From Cotesia glomerata (lineage: Eukaryota > Arthropoda > Insecta > Hymenoptera > Braconidae): a DNA stretch of 64,000 nucleotides. The DNA is taken from positions 4,313,318 to 4,377,317 of the forward strand of contig NC_058163.1 in the NCBI RefSeq assembly GCF_020080835.1. The letters are read 5' to 3'. The notes below the pieces were generated by a model. That model saw only the letters and a program-made list of their open reading frames with translations. It did not search any database and was not told where the DNA came from. Made by a program: the position numbers and the translations under genes. Positions 11,771 through 23,745 of this stretch are shown piece by piece (position 1 is the first letter of the stretch; every line of letters starts with the position of its first letter).

Positions 11771-13494
11771 TAGGGGTGTGCGAATATTGTTCGAATCGAA
11801 TCGAATCGAATAGTACTATTCGATTCGAAATTCGAATCGAATATTCGAATAGTTCGAATATTCCGAATAATTTAAACAGTCGTTTTCTGTTGATAACCTA
11901 ACTAATTTTTGTGTAAAAATTACTTTGTTTTATTTTATTTGACCAAATGAAGTCTTCATAATTATTTGATAGTAAAGTCTGCTTATTATTTGTAATAAAT
12001 ATTTCTTGGTGTATTTGGACCCACGCCCCGGGGCACCCCGTCATTTTGACATTTCTCCAGGAAAATTCAGTTTTTTTTTTTTTTTAAATGAGATCTACGA
12101 CACGATGGATCAGACATTTAAGGAGTGTCAATATAGACTATATTTGGAAATTCTATAAGCTTTATCTCTAGCTAGGATTATATAAATTAATTTATTCTTG
12201 TCTTCACTGAATTAATTATTCTACTTGTGTGTTGATTTTATACTGTACTAAAAATTAGTACTATAAAACTGCTATATAAAATTCCTTTATTAAAAAGTTG
12301 ATGTGACGATTTCATTGTTGTCGCTTTTCGCTGTTATGGCAACCACTTTGGCAACGGTTATCAAGATGAAATCAAGGTAAAATCAAGATGAGCTTACATA
12401 GTTGAAAATATCATCAGTGGACAAAATATGTCATATCTTAATTATTGTCATTTTTTAAGATATAAGCTTATCCTACAGTTAAGCTAATCGAGACGTTTCA
12501 TTTGACTATGCACACGATTTTTTTCATATTTTTTATACATATGATATTTCTCATATTTGTGAAATATATAAAATATGTAAAAAATTCGTGTTGGTATTCA
12601 AATGAAAGGTCTCGATAATTGTAACTCTTAGATGAGCTTATATCATTAAAAATATTATCAGTGGACAAAATACGTCATATCTTAATTAATGACATTTTTT
12701 CAGATATAAGCTCATCCTGAAGTTACGCTCATTAAGACCTTTCATTTGAGTACCCACACGAATTTTTCTATATATTTTATACATATGATAATTCTCATAT
12801 TTGTAAAATATATAAAATATATGAAAAATTCGTGTGGGTATTGTAATGAAAGGTCTCGATAAGTGTAACTCCAGGATGGGCTTATATCGTTAAAAAAAGT
12901 GTGTGAAAATATTATCGATGGACAAAATACAACGTCATTTCTTAATTATTAACATTTTTCAAGACATAAGCTCATCCTGATGTTACGCTCTTTGCAACCC
13001 TTATTTAAGTACGCTTCTGTCAAAATGTTTATTATCAACAATTCAATTAATCAATATTTTTACAAATTTTATTCATTTATATTCAACCGTTGCCATGATA
13101 ATCGTTGCCAAAGTGGTTGTCATAGCAGTGAAAAGCGACAACAACGAAATCGTTTTCAATGTCTGATCCATCGTGTTGTAGATCTCATTTAAACAATAAT
13201 CGAATTTTCCCGGAAAAATGTCAAAATGGTGGGGTGCACCGGGACAGGGGGTCCGAATACACCAAGAAATATTCATTACAAATAATAGGTAGACTTTACT
13301 AGCAAATAATTATGAAGACTTATTTAGTTAAATCAAATAAAACGAAGTGATTTTTTCAAAAAAATTAGTTACTTTATCAACAGAAAACGACTGTTTGAAT
13401 TATTCGGAATATTCGAACTATTTGAATTATCCGAATATTCGATTCGAAATTCGAATCGAATTCGAGGCGAATAATTCGTAAGTTCACACCCCTA
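11771..13494. mobile_element. hAT-type non-autonomous foldback element with 8-bp TSD
   Basis: The ends TAGGGGTGTGCGAATA and the complement of TAGGGGTGTGAAC are flanked by a perfect 8-bp duplication, GTGAATAA (11763-11770 and 13495-13502). Eight-bp duplications and TAGGGGTG-type ends are hAT hallmarks. The inverted homology extends about 330 bp inward, including TTCGAATCGAAT-rich arms. The middle (12360-12990) holds units of the CCCACACGAATTTTT palindrome family. No transposase. Confidence 0.85.
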
Positions 13495-13502
13495 GTGAAT
13501 AA

Positions 13503-13740
13503 GGATAAAGGGGGGAAGGGGGGACCTTTTTTTACTCAGTAGGAATTTTTTTTTTTCGGTAACTGAAAAAATATAATTTGGACAGCCCGGACCGGGACTC
13601 GAACCCGGATCGTTCGGTTACGCGCCAAAGGCTCTACCAGTTAAGTTATCCGAAACACTGTCCATAACTACTATTCAGTCACCTATTAAGACCTGACTTG
13701 AGTAAACACCACCGTCCATCTTACGGTAAATAAATATTAA
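13503..13740 (-). repeat. tRNA-derived SINE-like element, part 2 (copy A)
   Basis: On the - strand, 13585-13656 folds like a tRNA. It has a D-arm TTAACTGGTAGAGC, an anticodon stem TTTGG/CCGAA around the loop CGCGTAA (CGT anticodon position), and a T-arm CCGGGTTCGAGTCCCGG. The 5' acceptor strand is degenerate, so it is not a functional tRNA. The body (ACTCAGTAGGAATTTT, GGATAAAGGGGGGA) is shared with the copy at 48236-48478. The rest of this copy lies left of the hAT insertion, at about 11737-11762. Confidence 0.75.
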
Positions 13741-14730
13741 TTTGTAGTTAAATTTGTCGTATAGACAAGTCAGCGACACAATCAGGGATACAATGTCGCG
13801 GGATCAATTGTCGCGGAACCATAGCTAAGGGTTAATAGGGATTTGTGCTGAAAGGGCGTATAAAAAAATTTTTTTTTGCCATTCGGTTTGAAATTATCTG
13901 AAACGTAAAAATCTGTGAAAAAAAAGTTGGTATCCTAAAGCTGAAAGGGCGTATCTCAAGACATGCGCCTTTTCAGCTTTAAAAACAGTACAAAAGCAAA
14001 AGGGCGTATAAAAAAAATTGTAGTTTTGATACCAAATGTTAAATAATAGTTTCACAAGACAAGTTATACTAAAATAACAGCCTCATATACAAAGTTCGAT
14101 ATAAACAAATAGAAAATAAATCAATCAAAAACAAATTACGTAAAAATTAAGTAATAAAAAAAAATCACAATGACAGATAACATTCAAATATTTTGAAATT
14201 TCCCGCTTCAATTGCCCTGTTGAATATAACTACTGTGCCGTTTACACAACAGCTGTTTCATCATGATCAAGAATCCAGAATCCAAATTTTATAATAACTA
14301 TTCCTTAAAATAAAAAGCGAGAAAATGATCACGCGTAATTTATTGTTTTTTGGATATATTTTCTTTTTTAACTTTAAAAAATTGTATAGTTGAAGTTTTA
14401 CGTCGCTACTACTACAGAAAGTTTTTTTCTCACATTTTTAAACAGCGAATATGTTCTTTTGTAAACTGACCGAAAAAAAATTCTACGCCCTTTCACCTTT
14501 AGATCACCAAAATGTCGAATTCTTAAAAATAAAAGGGCGTATAATTTATGACATACGCCTTTTTACCCTGTAATTTTTTTTTTCAATTCTAAGCGTAGAC
14601 TGTGTCTACTACTCGATTGGCAAAAAAAAAAAAAATATGGCAAAGGTAAAAGGGCGCATAAATTTTTATAAGCCCTTTTACCTTTAGGCACGCGATATTT
14701 TTCTCCAATCTTCAATATTTCCCCTTAAAT

Positions 14731-17700
14731 TTACCTTTTCTTCTTCTTGTGAGCGGACAAAGATTCCTGTCCGCTGTCTTCTTCGCTATCTTCAGACTGG
14801 CTGGAGGAGCTGCTGGAGGAAGAGCTGCTGGAAGACCCACTGGAGGAGTCACTGGCAACGCCAGTGTCCTTTTCCACATCAATAGTAGTCGCGAGAGCCG
14901 CCAAGTCCGGTTCTTTTTCCGCGAGAACTTTGAGCCACTTCCTAGACAATTTCGGGCGGCCGCGAACAGTTTTGTGCCAGACGACGGGGAAGTTGGTGCG
15001 GGAGCAAAAGTTCTGGGTAATGGCTATCGTCTCGTCGAGGTTAAGTACGACGTGCCACCAGCCTCCAGGAACAAAGACGGTATCCCCGGGGCCCTGGAGG
15101 ATCTCAATTGGCAGACAGTCTTGCGGCCAGGATGGAAGTTTAGTCCGGGGATAAATCACCGAGAACCAGGTTATGGCTTCGTCTCGCTGCTTGCCGCCCT
15201 CGGAGCCGGTCACTTTCAAAAGTTCCCTTGGCGTGTGTGTCGGAAAGAGACACCAGCGCTTGTGTCCGGATATCAGGGCGTTCCAGGCACTTGTTCCGAG
15301 GGGATCGATGTGGATCCCGGTTCCGGAACGCGCCGGGCCCATCACGAACCACCGGTACGGCGGGCGCCGGTGCTCCCCCGCGTACTGGAACAGGTCATCC
15401 CGGAAGTACTTGGGTATCACGTAGTCTTCCAGGAGCTTTTTCCGTCTCGGGTGTTCCCCGAACGAGCTGTCAAAAATATACAGAGGCGAGTCGTCCTCGT
15501 TGTTCCGCATGTACTGGACGTAGTACTTCATCTTCATTTTCACGCTGTACCCCTCGTTGTCTTCTCCGCATTTGAATTTTTGGTTACGGTACTTTTTGGC
15601 TAATCTCTAAAAATGTTATTTTATTTATTTAAATAAAGATTATTTTTTTAATTTGGCATTTTTTATTAAAATTATATGGAGGATAATAGATTCAAACTTT
15701 GAAATTTTATAGGTCGTTCTAGAAGCATTGCACTGAAAATTGTCAAAGAATTTTTTTGTAGGAAATTTAATGGTCTATAATTGTTTCTTATGATTTTTTG
15801 AAAAATTCAATTTTTTTAAAGTTATTTGAGGATTAAGGTAGTACTACCGGTAGTACTAACTAACGTAAGTACTAACGTAGTAGATTTCCCTATACTAAAT
15901 CACGTTGGAGAAAGAGAGACAGAGATAAAATTTTGAATGTTTTTTATTAATAAATATTCTCATATTCTTGGAAACCATACTGATTGTTATTAAATATGTT
16001 CTAGATGTTATTTTCTCTCGTTGTCTTGATTTTTATAAGAATCTGAACGTCCAGTTTTGTGAAATAAAATAAAGTCTGTGATTCTCCATAAGGATCAATG
16101 GTAAAAGCAAAAATATGTAGATATAATATCTTTTTTTCAGGACTTGCCAGCCTTTCAAAAATTTTACTGCTTAATCATGATATTATAAAGTACCAATATG
16201 CCAAATTTCATTAAATTCTGACCGTCAATTCTAAAACCGGTAGTACTACCTTAAGTTTAACGAATCCTAAATTGTCAGAATTTTCTAAATTTGGCGAATT
16301 TTGAGATTTTTTTTTTTTTTTTTATTGAAGATTTAAGGTCGCTTCGACCAACGGGTTATGAGCGACCGCTATATCTATATGATTAAGTAACATACACTGA
16401 TAAAAAAATTAACTTGACTCAAGAGCCAAAATCTTGAACTAAGAATACCGTTTTGAAGAAAATGATTTTCTTTAGTAAAGAGAATAAATTCTTGACTCAA
16501 GAAATTATTCTTGATTTAAGTAAATTTTTCTTGTCTTAAGAATTTATTTTCTTGACTCAAGAAAATCATTTTCTTCAAAATGGTATTCTTGGTTCAAAAT
16601 TTTGGCTCTTGAGTCAAGTTAATTTTTTTATCAGTGTATTTACAATGTCATTATATAAATACTAACAGATTCTAATAATAGAATTTATAACCAATTAGAT
16701 TTCTTTGATTAGTTTAGTTATTTTAAAAAATTTTTTTACTTTATTGAAATTACTAATATTATTTAGACATTCTTGAATGGATACAGGTAACTTGGACTTT
16801 CTCCTTTGATTGTTTAGACTTCTACATTCTACTCCTATTAACCAATGAAATATCGATGCTGGTTCCCTTTGACTGAACTGACATCTTGGTGGTGGTTGTT
16901 TTTCAAATAAGTGTTTATATGTAAAGTTTGTGTGTCTGATTTTGAGACGTGTTAATATGCACTGATCTTCTCTATTTATCAAATGGGGTGCTATTTGGAA
17001 GATGTTATCTCTGCTTTGAAAATTTGTAACAAATAAATTATGGCAAAAAAATGAGAAAAAAAATTAAATGAGTAAAGTATAGTCAAGTGGGACGAGCTAA
17101 GGTCCAATATAGAGAGTAAGAAATCTAAAGATGATCAGCCTTGTAAAAACCGAGGTGTTATTACAAGTAAAGATAATATTAAAAAAAAAAAATTAAATAA
17201 ACATAATTAATATATTGAAATTTAAAGAAATTAAAAATGCAATTTAAAAAAAAATATTTTTTTTTAAATTCATTAATTTGTCAATTAAAATTAAAAAATA
17301 TTCAAGTGAAATAATTATTAATATAGTATTAAAGTAGAAATAAAAAATAACTTTTGAAAATTGCATTTATAGTTTATCAAATTTCTTACAAATTAACATT
17401 TTCTATGACATTAAATTTAGCTGTCACTTGACAATTTTTTAATTATTTAAAAAAATTGCATTTTTAATTTTTAAAAATTTCTACATGTCAATTTTCTTTT
17501 TTAATTTTTTTTGTCACACTTGATAATTTAAAAATTTTTTTTAACAAGCAAATTTGTAAAAAAAAATTATTTTAAAAAAATTGCATTTTTATTTTTTTTT
17601 TATTTCTAAGGTAAAAGACCCATTTATTGACACTGAACTAATTATTGACACTTGCAGTTTTATTTTAATTAAATAAAACAGATTGACTCTGATAAATTAA

Positions 17701-18501
17701 TAAATATAATTTTTGAGTTATAAATTTTAAGATATTTGGTTTTTTGAGAACAATTTATTTTTTTAATTAGAATAAAATTGCAAGTGTCAATCAATTAGGC
17801 CAGTGTCAATAACTGGGTCTATTACCTTACATGTCAATTTTTTTTTCTCATTATTTTTGCCACAATTTATTTGTGAAAAAAAATTATTAAATATCTGCTA
17901 AATTAATTTTCATTACAAAAATTCTGAAAATTGTCAAATATCTGCTAAATTAATTTCCATACAATTTTTTTATTTTTTTATAATAATTTTTTCAATAAAA
18001 AAAATCCTAAAAATTTATATATGCCAGCTAGTTTGATTTTCATTCAAGTGACTGCTAATTTTATTATAAATTCTTTATTACAAAAAAAAAAAAAAAAAAA
18101 ATTAAATAAATACCTCAACAGTCCATTTGTACTGGGCCTTCCATTCCGTCTGAACACCTCGTATTATCACAGGTTTGTAAGGTTTCTCGTATAATTTAAT
18201 AAATTCATCACAAGAAACTTGTGACTCATCGATGCGGTCAACATTGTCCTCGAATTTCCAAAATTCTGCTAATTTTTTGACGTACTCGTGCTGAGTCCAA
18301 GCCGCCTTGTCCGCCAGTTCTAAAAAATGACCGTATTACCCCATCAATATTACAAAACAAAAAAAAAAAAAAAATAACTTTTAAAAACACACAAAATAAA
18401 TTTATAAGAGAGGTTATAAATGACTTACCTGGCCTGGCTTTTTTTTTAACTTCCTTGATGCGCTTCCGTGCTCGGTGGTCGATTTTCAGTTCTTCGGACA
18501 T
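14731..18501 (-). CDS. JMJD6: JMJD6, JmjC-domain arginine demethylase/lysyl hydroxylase
   Basis: Complete in three exons: 18429-18501, 18114-18319 and 14731-15606. Splice sites are GT-AG and the product is 384 aa. The start MSEELKIDHRARKRI is followed by a basic region, then YEKPYKPVIIRG and QKFKCGEDNEGYSVKMK. The JmjC core shows the Fe(II) ligands His192, Asp194 (GTGIHIDPLG) and His278 (GGWWHVVLN), and the 2-oxoglutarate-binding Lys209 (GHKRWCLFP). All sit exactly five residues later than in human JMJD6. A serine tract (about residues 346-364) precedes a KKKKR tail. The family is nuclear and Fe(II)/2-oxoglutarate-dependent. It hydroxylates lysines of splicing factors and is reported to demethylate histone arginines. 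It is tail to tail with the KIF21-like gene. The 2.5-kb second intron carries three MITEs, and a transposon end lies 33 bp past the stop. Confidence 0.95.
15837..16250. mobile_element. 414-bp piggyBac-like MITE in JMJD6 intron
   Basis: The termini GGTAGTACTACCGGTAGTAC and the complement of GGTAGTACTACCGGTTTTAG are flanked by TTAA (15833-15836, 16251-16254). There is no open frame inside. The TTAA target is typical of piggyBac. Confidence 0.8.
16395..16636. mobile_element. 242-bp palindromic MITE, family CACTGATAAAAAAATT
   Basis: The ends CACTGATAAAAAAATTAACT and their complement are flanked by TA (16393-16394, 16637-16638). The interior is one long hairpin built of CTTGACTCAAGA-like palindromes. 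A right-half fragment of the same family is at 25369-25501. Confidence 0.85.
17609..17827. mobile_element. 219-bp MITE, short member of the AGGTAAAAGCCCC family
   Basis: The ends AGGTAAAAGACCCATTTATT and the complement of AGGTAATAGACCCAGTTATT are flanked by TA. It shares TGACACTG with the 988-bp member at 9729 but has almost no interior, so it looks like an internal-deletion derivative. Confidence 0.85.
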
Positions 18502-18983
18502 TTTAATTTTTAAATTATTTTATTCGTCTATTAAATCTATTAATTAAATATATTTACAAATTTAACATTTAACATGGAAAATATAAGTTGTGTCACTCTC
18601 AAATCTGCTTTAAAAAACTACTATAAGACACTTTTTAGCTAATAAATATTTTTCGACAACTTTATGGTTTATTTAGAATACTCCTCGAGTTTTTTTTATA
18701 AAAATATATTTGTTTTTATTTAAATATATGTGTAAAAAATTATATTATAAAATTAATTATTTGGGCAGTTTGTAATTGTTAGAGGCTCTAGTCTGTGTTG
18801 GCTACTGAAGTGAGGTTATATTCATTCAAATTGTTAAATATAAGCTTTGAGGTGGTAAAAGTGATAAAAGCGACATCTTTTGTTGGTAAGTTTGGCCGTC
18901 GGTAAGTTAAGGACGTATTTTATCGGATTTTTTTAATTTAAATTGCGCGCGCAAAAGCGCGCTTTAATTTAAATGTGGAATTA
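18502..18983. other. Upstream region of JMJD6
   Basis: AT-rich 5' flank and probable promoter side of JMJD6, bounded on the right by the pogo-like element. I see no diagnostic TATA or initiator arrangement. A slightly less AT-rich stretch lies at 18780-18920. Confidence 0.4.
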
Positions 18984-19002
18984 CAGTAGAACCTCGATAA
19001 GT

Positions 19003-20986
19003 TAAAATCCGAACAAAAACAGTTTCACTGTAAAAAAAGTCGCGCCAAGTCCACGTTCATAAGACTATTAGGAAAAAAAAATTTTTTTTTTCTTTACAAA
19101 AAGATACAAAATAAAAAAATTAAAAAATCCAAGTAACCGATATGATTGTTTATGATATTCGGAAATTAAAAAAAATTTTATTGTAAATTTAAAAATAAAA
19201 AAAAAATTTTAGAACGTATTTAGTGTGCGTGGTTGCAAAATATTTTACTTTTAATGAAATTCGTAAAATTTATTTACTAGGACTTTAAAAAAATTGAAAT
19301 ACACAATGACGCACACCAAGTACGTTCTAAATTTTTTTTTTTAATTTTTAAATTTACAATAAAATTTTTTTTAATTTCCGAAAATCATAAACAATCATAT
19401 CGGTTACTTGGATTTTTTAATTTTTTTATTTTGTATCTTTTTGTAAAGAAAAAAAAAAAATTTTTTTTTCCTAATCTTTAACTAACAATTATAGGCCTAT
19501 CTCATTAATATCAAACCTTGCTAAAATTTTCAAAAAAATAATTTACAATAGATTATATGATTTTTGTAATAATAATAGATTAATTTGTAACAACCAATTT
19601 GGTTTTATGAGGAATAGATGTACTGATGATGCCTTGTCTATCACCTCAGATTTTATATATAAGAATATTGACAATAATAGACCAACTGTATTAGTATTTT
19701 TGGATCTTGCCAAGGCTTTTGATACAGTAAATCATACAATATTGTTAGATAAGCTTTGGAGGCGTGGTGTTAGGGGTATTCCGCACCTATTAATTAAAAA
19801 TTATTTAAGAAAAAGAGAGCAGTGTGTCAAAGTCAATAACTGCATTAGTGAAACAACGCATGTAAAAGTTGGTGTACCGCAAGGAACAATTCTAGGCCCT
19901 CTATTGTTTATTTTGTATATAGATGACATTTTCTATACATTGCCGGAGAATTCTCTCGTTACTTATGCAGACGACACGGCAATTCTATGTACAGGAAATA
20001 GCTGGATTGAAATTAGTTCAATCTTGAATAATTGGCTAGAAATACTTGATGTTTGGCTACGAGATAATCAACTCTCACTAAACATAGATAAGTCGACCTA
20101 TATTACATTTGGTAGTTATAAAGATAGTGTTCCCGTCAATTATACACTAAAAATAAACAATAGAGAGCTTCTTAGAGTAGAATACTGTAAATATCTGGGA
20201 TTGTTTTTTGATGCTCAAATGAAATGGAATATACATGTGAATGAATTGTCCAAAAAAGTAAGATACTTTGTTTTTCTCTTTTACAAACTTTCCAAATTTG
20301 TTAACATTAATGTACTTAAAAGTGTGTACTATGGACTCTTTGAAAGTGTCATAAATTATGGGATAATTGCTTGGGGTGGTGCTTATAATAACGCCATTAA
20401 GCCTATTATAAGCATTCAAAACAATATGTTAAAATATTTCGAAGGACAGGGTGTTTTAAATATACCGCTTGATATTAAGAAAACTTTTATTGTAAAAGCC
20501 CTAATGCGGTACTATCTAGAGTGTAAAGAGCAATACAATGCTAAAGATACTAGAACTAGATTTAAGTCGATATCTCTCCCTAAAATTAATAAAAGGATTA
20601 GCGTAAAGAACGCTTACTATGTTGCAATAAAATATTTTAACCTTTTACCTAATAGTCTCAAGATATTAAAGTGTAGTAAAAAAACACTAAACTGTAGGAT
20701 AAAAGATTGGATTAAGAATCTGTCATTGTAAATGTACAAAGGATTTTGTGTAATATTAACATTTCTCTAAAAATTTATGTACTTTGAATTATTATATATA
20801 TTTTTTAAATATTTTGTAAAATTAGGATAATTTATCTAATGTCTAGCTCTATGTACAGATGCCTATGCATCTCTATAGACCTGTATGCTAGAAAAAATAA
20901 AATAAATAAAAAAAAATAAAAATAGTCTTATGAACGTGGACTTGGCGCGACTTTTTTACAGTGAAACTGTTTTTGTTCGGATTTTA
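19003..20986. mobile_element. Palindromic element with GTCGCGCCAAGTCCACGTTC arms, holding a LINE
   Basis: The arms at 19003-19070 and 20922-20986 are near-perfect inverted copies (AAAATCCGAACAAAAACAG inward to GAACGTGG). A second inverted pair lies inside, 19071-19200 versus 19325-19475. The LINE at 19476-20920 is inserted in the right arm, splitting CCTAAT from AGTCTTATGAACG. Confidence 0.7.
19478..20731 (+). pseudogene. LINE reverse transcriptase, 5'-truncated but still open
   Basis: An open frame of 417 codons beginning at an insertion break rather than a start codon. The first internal ATG is at 19607 (374 codons). The order of motifs is that of a non-LTR retrotransposon: NNYRPISL, QFGFM, FLDLAKAFDTVNH, GVPQGTILGPLLFILYIDDI and the catalytic YADD (residues 120-123 counted from 19607). 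A C-terminal region with YGLFESVINYGIIAWGG follows. The endonuclease and first part are missing, consistent with 5' truncation at insertion. The 3' tail is an (AAAT)n-like stretch ending near 20920. No frameshift is visible, so insertion is fairly recent. The clade (Jockey/CR1/L2-like) is not determined. Confidence 0.85.
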
Positions 20987-21255
20987 GTATTTTTTGTAAT
21001 TATAATGAAAATTTACAATTGATAACAACTTAAATCTCGTGTTGACTGCATTTTTTACTGCAAACTATCCCCTTGAAGCTACAGTTTATGTAGATGTAAT
21101 TCCAGTGCACCCTGGCGGCCATAGATGCAAGCTATGAATCTCTTTTTAACTTCCCGCTAAGAAAATTGAAAATTTTCAAAAATCGGGAAGTTATTGGTTT
21201 TACCCCGTTTTTCGAAAATCGAGTTTTCATCAGATCTCGACGTTTTGAGGTCCTA

Positions 21256-22288
21256 CACTGATAGAAGGATTTATTTATATAAAAAAAATATTTGTTAATA
21301 GTTAACAAATCATTTATTAGAGACCATTTTTTGTATCAAACAAATATTTCTTACACGGAAAAAAGTAAACTGTAATATTCACTCGGATTCCGGTTAGTTT
21401 TTATAATTTCAAACAGTAAAGCGGACATCGGGGTGGCAAAAATGTAAATATTACAGAACTTAATGTAGAAAGTATAAAAGCCACAGTTTATAATTTAATA
21501 TCCAAAATAAGTGATTAGTAGTTTTCACTATAGTAAATAACGACTCTTTCATCTTTAAAAATTACAGTTTCAAACAGTAAAAAATGCCATTTCAATAAAT
21601 AGTCCATATTATGAAAAGAAGGGGAACTTAGATGAAAGAGAAAGGGGTCTCACTCTGGGAGAATTTAACATTTCAAACAGTAAAAATTATACTTTCAAAA
21701 TATACATTTTACCAGTCTAAGCAAGTCAATAATTACAGTTTGACTTTTAGCGTTGCGTTTAAAATTTACCATTTTACTTTGTAAATATTGACGTTGCTTG
21801 TATTAAAAATTTACTAACTTTATTTTATACTTTTTACATATCATAACATCATTTTTTAGGTACGAAATGATAAATATTAAAGTCTGAATTCTTAATTATT
21901 ATACTTTAACATTTTAGACATTTACCTAGCGAATATTACTGTTTGAAATAGTATTTTCTTCCATGTAAAGAGTAAATTGTAACGTTTAAATTGTAAATAT
22001 TATAATGTGAATAGTAAAATTACGATTTTACTGTTTGAAATGGTAATTTGTAGCAGTTGATCATTACTTATTATAAATCGACTGTTATTTATTACAGTTT
22101 ACTTTTTTCCGTGTAGTATTTAAAATGATTTGTTTGTATTTAATAAATCAGATATTCATTTATTAAATATCAATAAATCTTTTTAAATACTAAGAAATAT
22201 TTGTTAAGGACTAAAAAGTGGTCTCTAATAAATGATTTGTTAAATATTAACAAATATTTTTAACTATAAACAAATCCTTTTATCAGTG
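21256..22288. mobile_element. MITE family CACTGATAGAAGGATTT, copy with nested MITE
   Basis: The ends CACTGATAGAAGGATTTA and its complement are flanked by TA. The host reads GGTCC-TA-GGAAGC when the insert is removed, exactly as in paralogous copies (near 11485 and 46910, opposite strand). A 760-bp element is inserted at 21354. Confidence 0.9.
21354..22113. mobile_element. 760-bp TIR element, family CACGGAAAAAAGTAAACTG (copy 1)
   Basis: The ends CACGGAAAAAAGTAAACTGT and its complement are flanked by TA (21352-21353, 22114-22115). The interior has repeated TTTCAAACAGTAAA motifs and no transposase. A second copy in the opposite orientation, 758 bp, is at 24267-25024. Confidence 0.9.
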
Positions 22289-22331
22289 TAGGAAGCTTTC
22301 CTGACTATTCCCGCGAGGGTGTCACTATGTC

Positions 22332-22408
<77 letters not shown>
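22332..22408. repeat. (GT)n microsatellite
   Basis: An uninterrupted GT run of nearly 80 bp. It sits where the other copies of the GAGCTC family have only a short CA/GT tract, so it expanded from an internal simple repeat. Confidence 0.95.
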
Positions 22409-22409
<1 letters not shown>

Positions 22410-22410
<1 letters not shown>

Positions 22411-22680
22411 ACTGATAGAAAGATTTGTTTATAGTTAAAAATATTTGTTAATATTTAGCAAATCATTTATTAGAGACCACTTTTTAGTCCTTAACAAATA
22501 TTTCTTAATATTTAAAAAGATTTATTAATATTTAATAAATGAATATCAAATTGATTAAATATAAAAAAATCACTTTAAATACTAAGAAATATTTGTTTAA
22601 TATTCAAAAATGATCTCTAACAAATGATTTGTTAGCTATTAACAAATATTTTTTGATATAAATAAATCCTTCTATCAGTG
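22410..22680. mobile_element. MITE family CACTGATAGAAGGATTT, 271-bp copy
   Basis: The ends CACTGATAGAAAGATTTG and its complement are flanked by TA. It is inserted at the border of the GT tract in the GAGCTC repeat. The interior is one long AT-rich hairpin with GTTAATATTTAGCAAATC-type arms. Confidence 0.9.
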
Positions 22681-23636
22681 TAAGTATGTAAACCTCTTAT
22701 AACTTTTGAACGGTTGAACCGATTTCATCGCGGTTAGTGCCATTCGAAAGGGCTTCGCCAAACTTAGATTTCCTGTTAATTTGAACCGATTCGGACCAAT
22801 AAATTTTGAGAAATTTGGAGAAATCTAAAAAAAAGTAGGAAAAAAAATTTTTTCTGAAGTGGTTTTTTTGGGATAACTTTTAAACGGCTCAACCGATCGA
22901 TTCCAAAAGCTAATCAGCTCTCAACCTTGAAAAACCACGTCGATCACCGCCAATCCGGTCAAAATCGGTTGATTCGTTCGAGAGATATCGTGAACGAAAG
23001 AAAACCGAAAAAAGTGTTTTTTCAGAGTTACTCCGAAATTTCTAGTTTGACCAATTGAAACTTAGAAATTATTTATAAGGCTTAAAAAACTACGTAGAAT
23101 GCCGCCAACCGCGTAAAAATCGGTTCATTCATTCAAAAGTTATTGCGGTATGAACATTCAAAAAATAGTGTTCTATGAAACTTCTATCAGACTTTTGAGC
23201 TCAAAGAGCTCAAAAGCATAGAAAAGGTATCTTTTTGAGCTCGGAGAGCTTAAAATAACACACAGATTGTACTTTTGAGCTCGAAGAGCTCAAAAAAGCG
23301 GCCAGGTATTAACGGAATCAGCGGGAAGTTGCAGGGATGGCCTTTAGGGTCAACCGTTTTCTTATTTTTTTTACTGTAGTTGCGTGTCTATAGGAAGGAT
23401 TACTACACATATTCATTTTATCTAGTCTGTGGCGGTCACCATTCCCCATCAAAAAAAAGTCAGGATCGAAATTTCTGGGCTTACTATAGTTTGTGCTGAT
23501 AAAATTTAATAATTTTAAGTGAATTAAGTGTTATAATTGATTATAATTAATTAATATCAGTAAAATAAAGTATAAATTATTTTTATAATATATCATTTTG
23601 GAAAAAGGAGAACCATATAATTAAATAAAATTTTGC

Positions 23637-23745
23637 AACCTCGAAATACCGTTCTGCTTACAGTAAACACAGTCGGTAGTCTGGCGCTCCGTTTACAACG
23701 GGATTTTTGAACGGAACTTGGCGCCAGATTCTACCGAATCTGTGG
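23637..23745. repeat. Repeat shared with 63.84-63.93 kb (CCGTTCTGCTTAC)
   Basis: Contains CCGTTCTGCTTACAGTA, CGGTAGTCTGGCG and GGAACTTGGCGCCAGA. The same ordered blocks occur on the opposite strand at about 63838-63927. This is an interspersed repeat terminus of unknown type. Confidence 0.6.

Larger units (their letters stand above)
11657..14698. mobile_element. 3.0-kb element with GCGTGCCTAAAGG ends, abutting JMJD6
   Basis: Inverted termini ATATCGCGTGCCTAAAGG (left) and its complement (right) match over about 27 bp. A motif AAAAGGGCGTAT or its complement recurs near 13858, 13953, 14000, 14487, 14535 and 14650 as subterminal repeats. It contains a second inverted pair, GGTTCCGCGACA (11690s) and its complement (13810s), which encloses a SINE-like piece and a hAT-type insertion. 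No transposase frame was seen. Confidence 0.65.
21148..23361 (-). repeat. GAGCTC-palindrome repeat family, copy 2 (reverse, with insertions)
   Basis: Reverse-complement copy of 10738-11595, beginning AACTTCCCGCTAAG and ending at GGTCAACCGTTTTC. It is expanded to 2.2 kb by a MITE at 21256-22288 (itself carrying another), an extended GT tract and a MITE at 22410-22680. Intact paralogues give the empty sites. Confidence 0.85.

Noticed and set aside
13585..13656. A functional tRNA gene
   Set aside because: The 5' acceptor strand does not pair with the 3' strand, position 33 is not T, and the same core sits in a dispersed SINE-like body at 48 kb.
14749..15603. 284-codon open frame on the + strand across JMJD6 exon 3
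   Set aside because: It is the antisense shadow of the JmjC exon. The - strand carries every catalytic residue and conserved splice sites.
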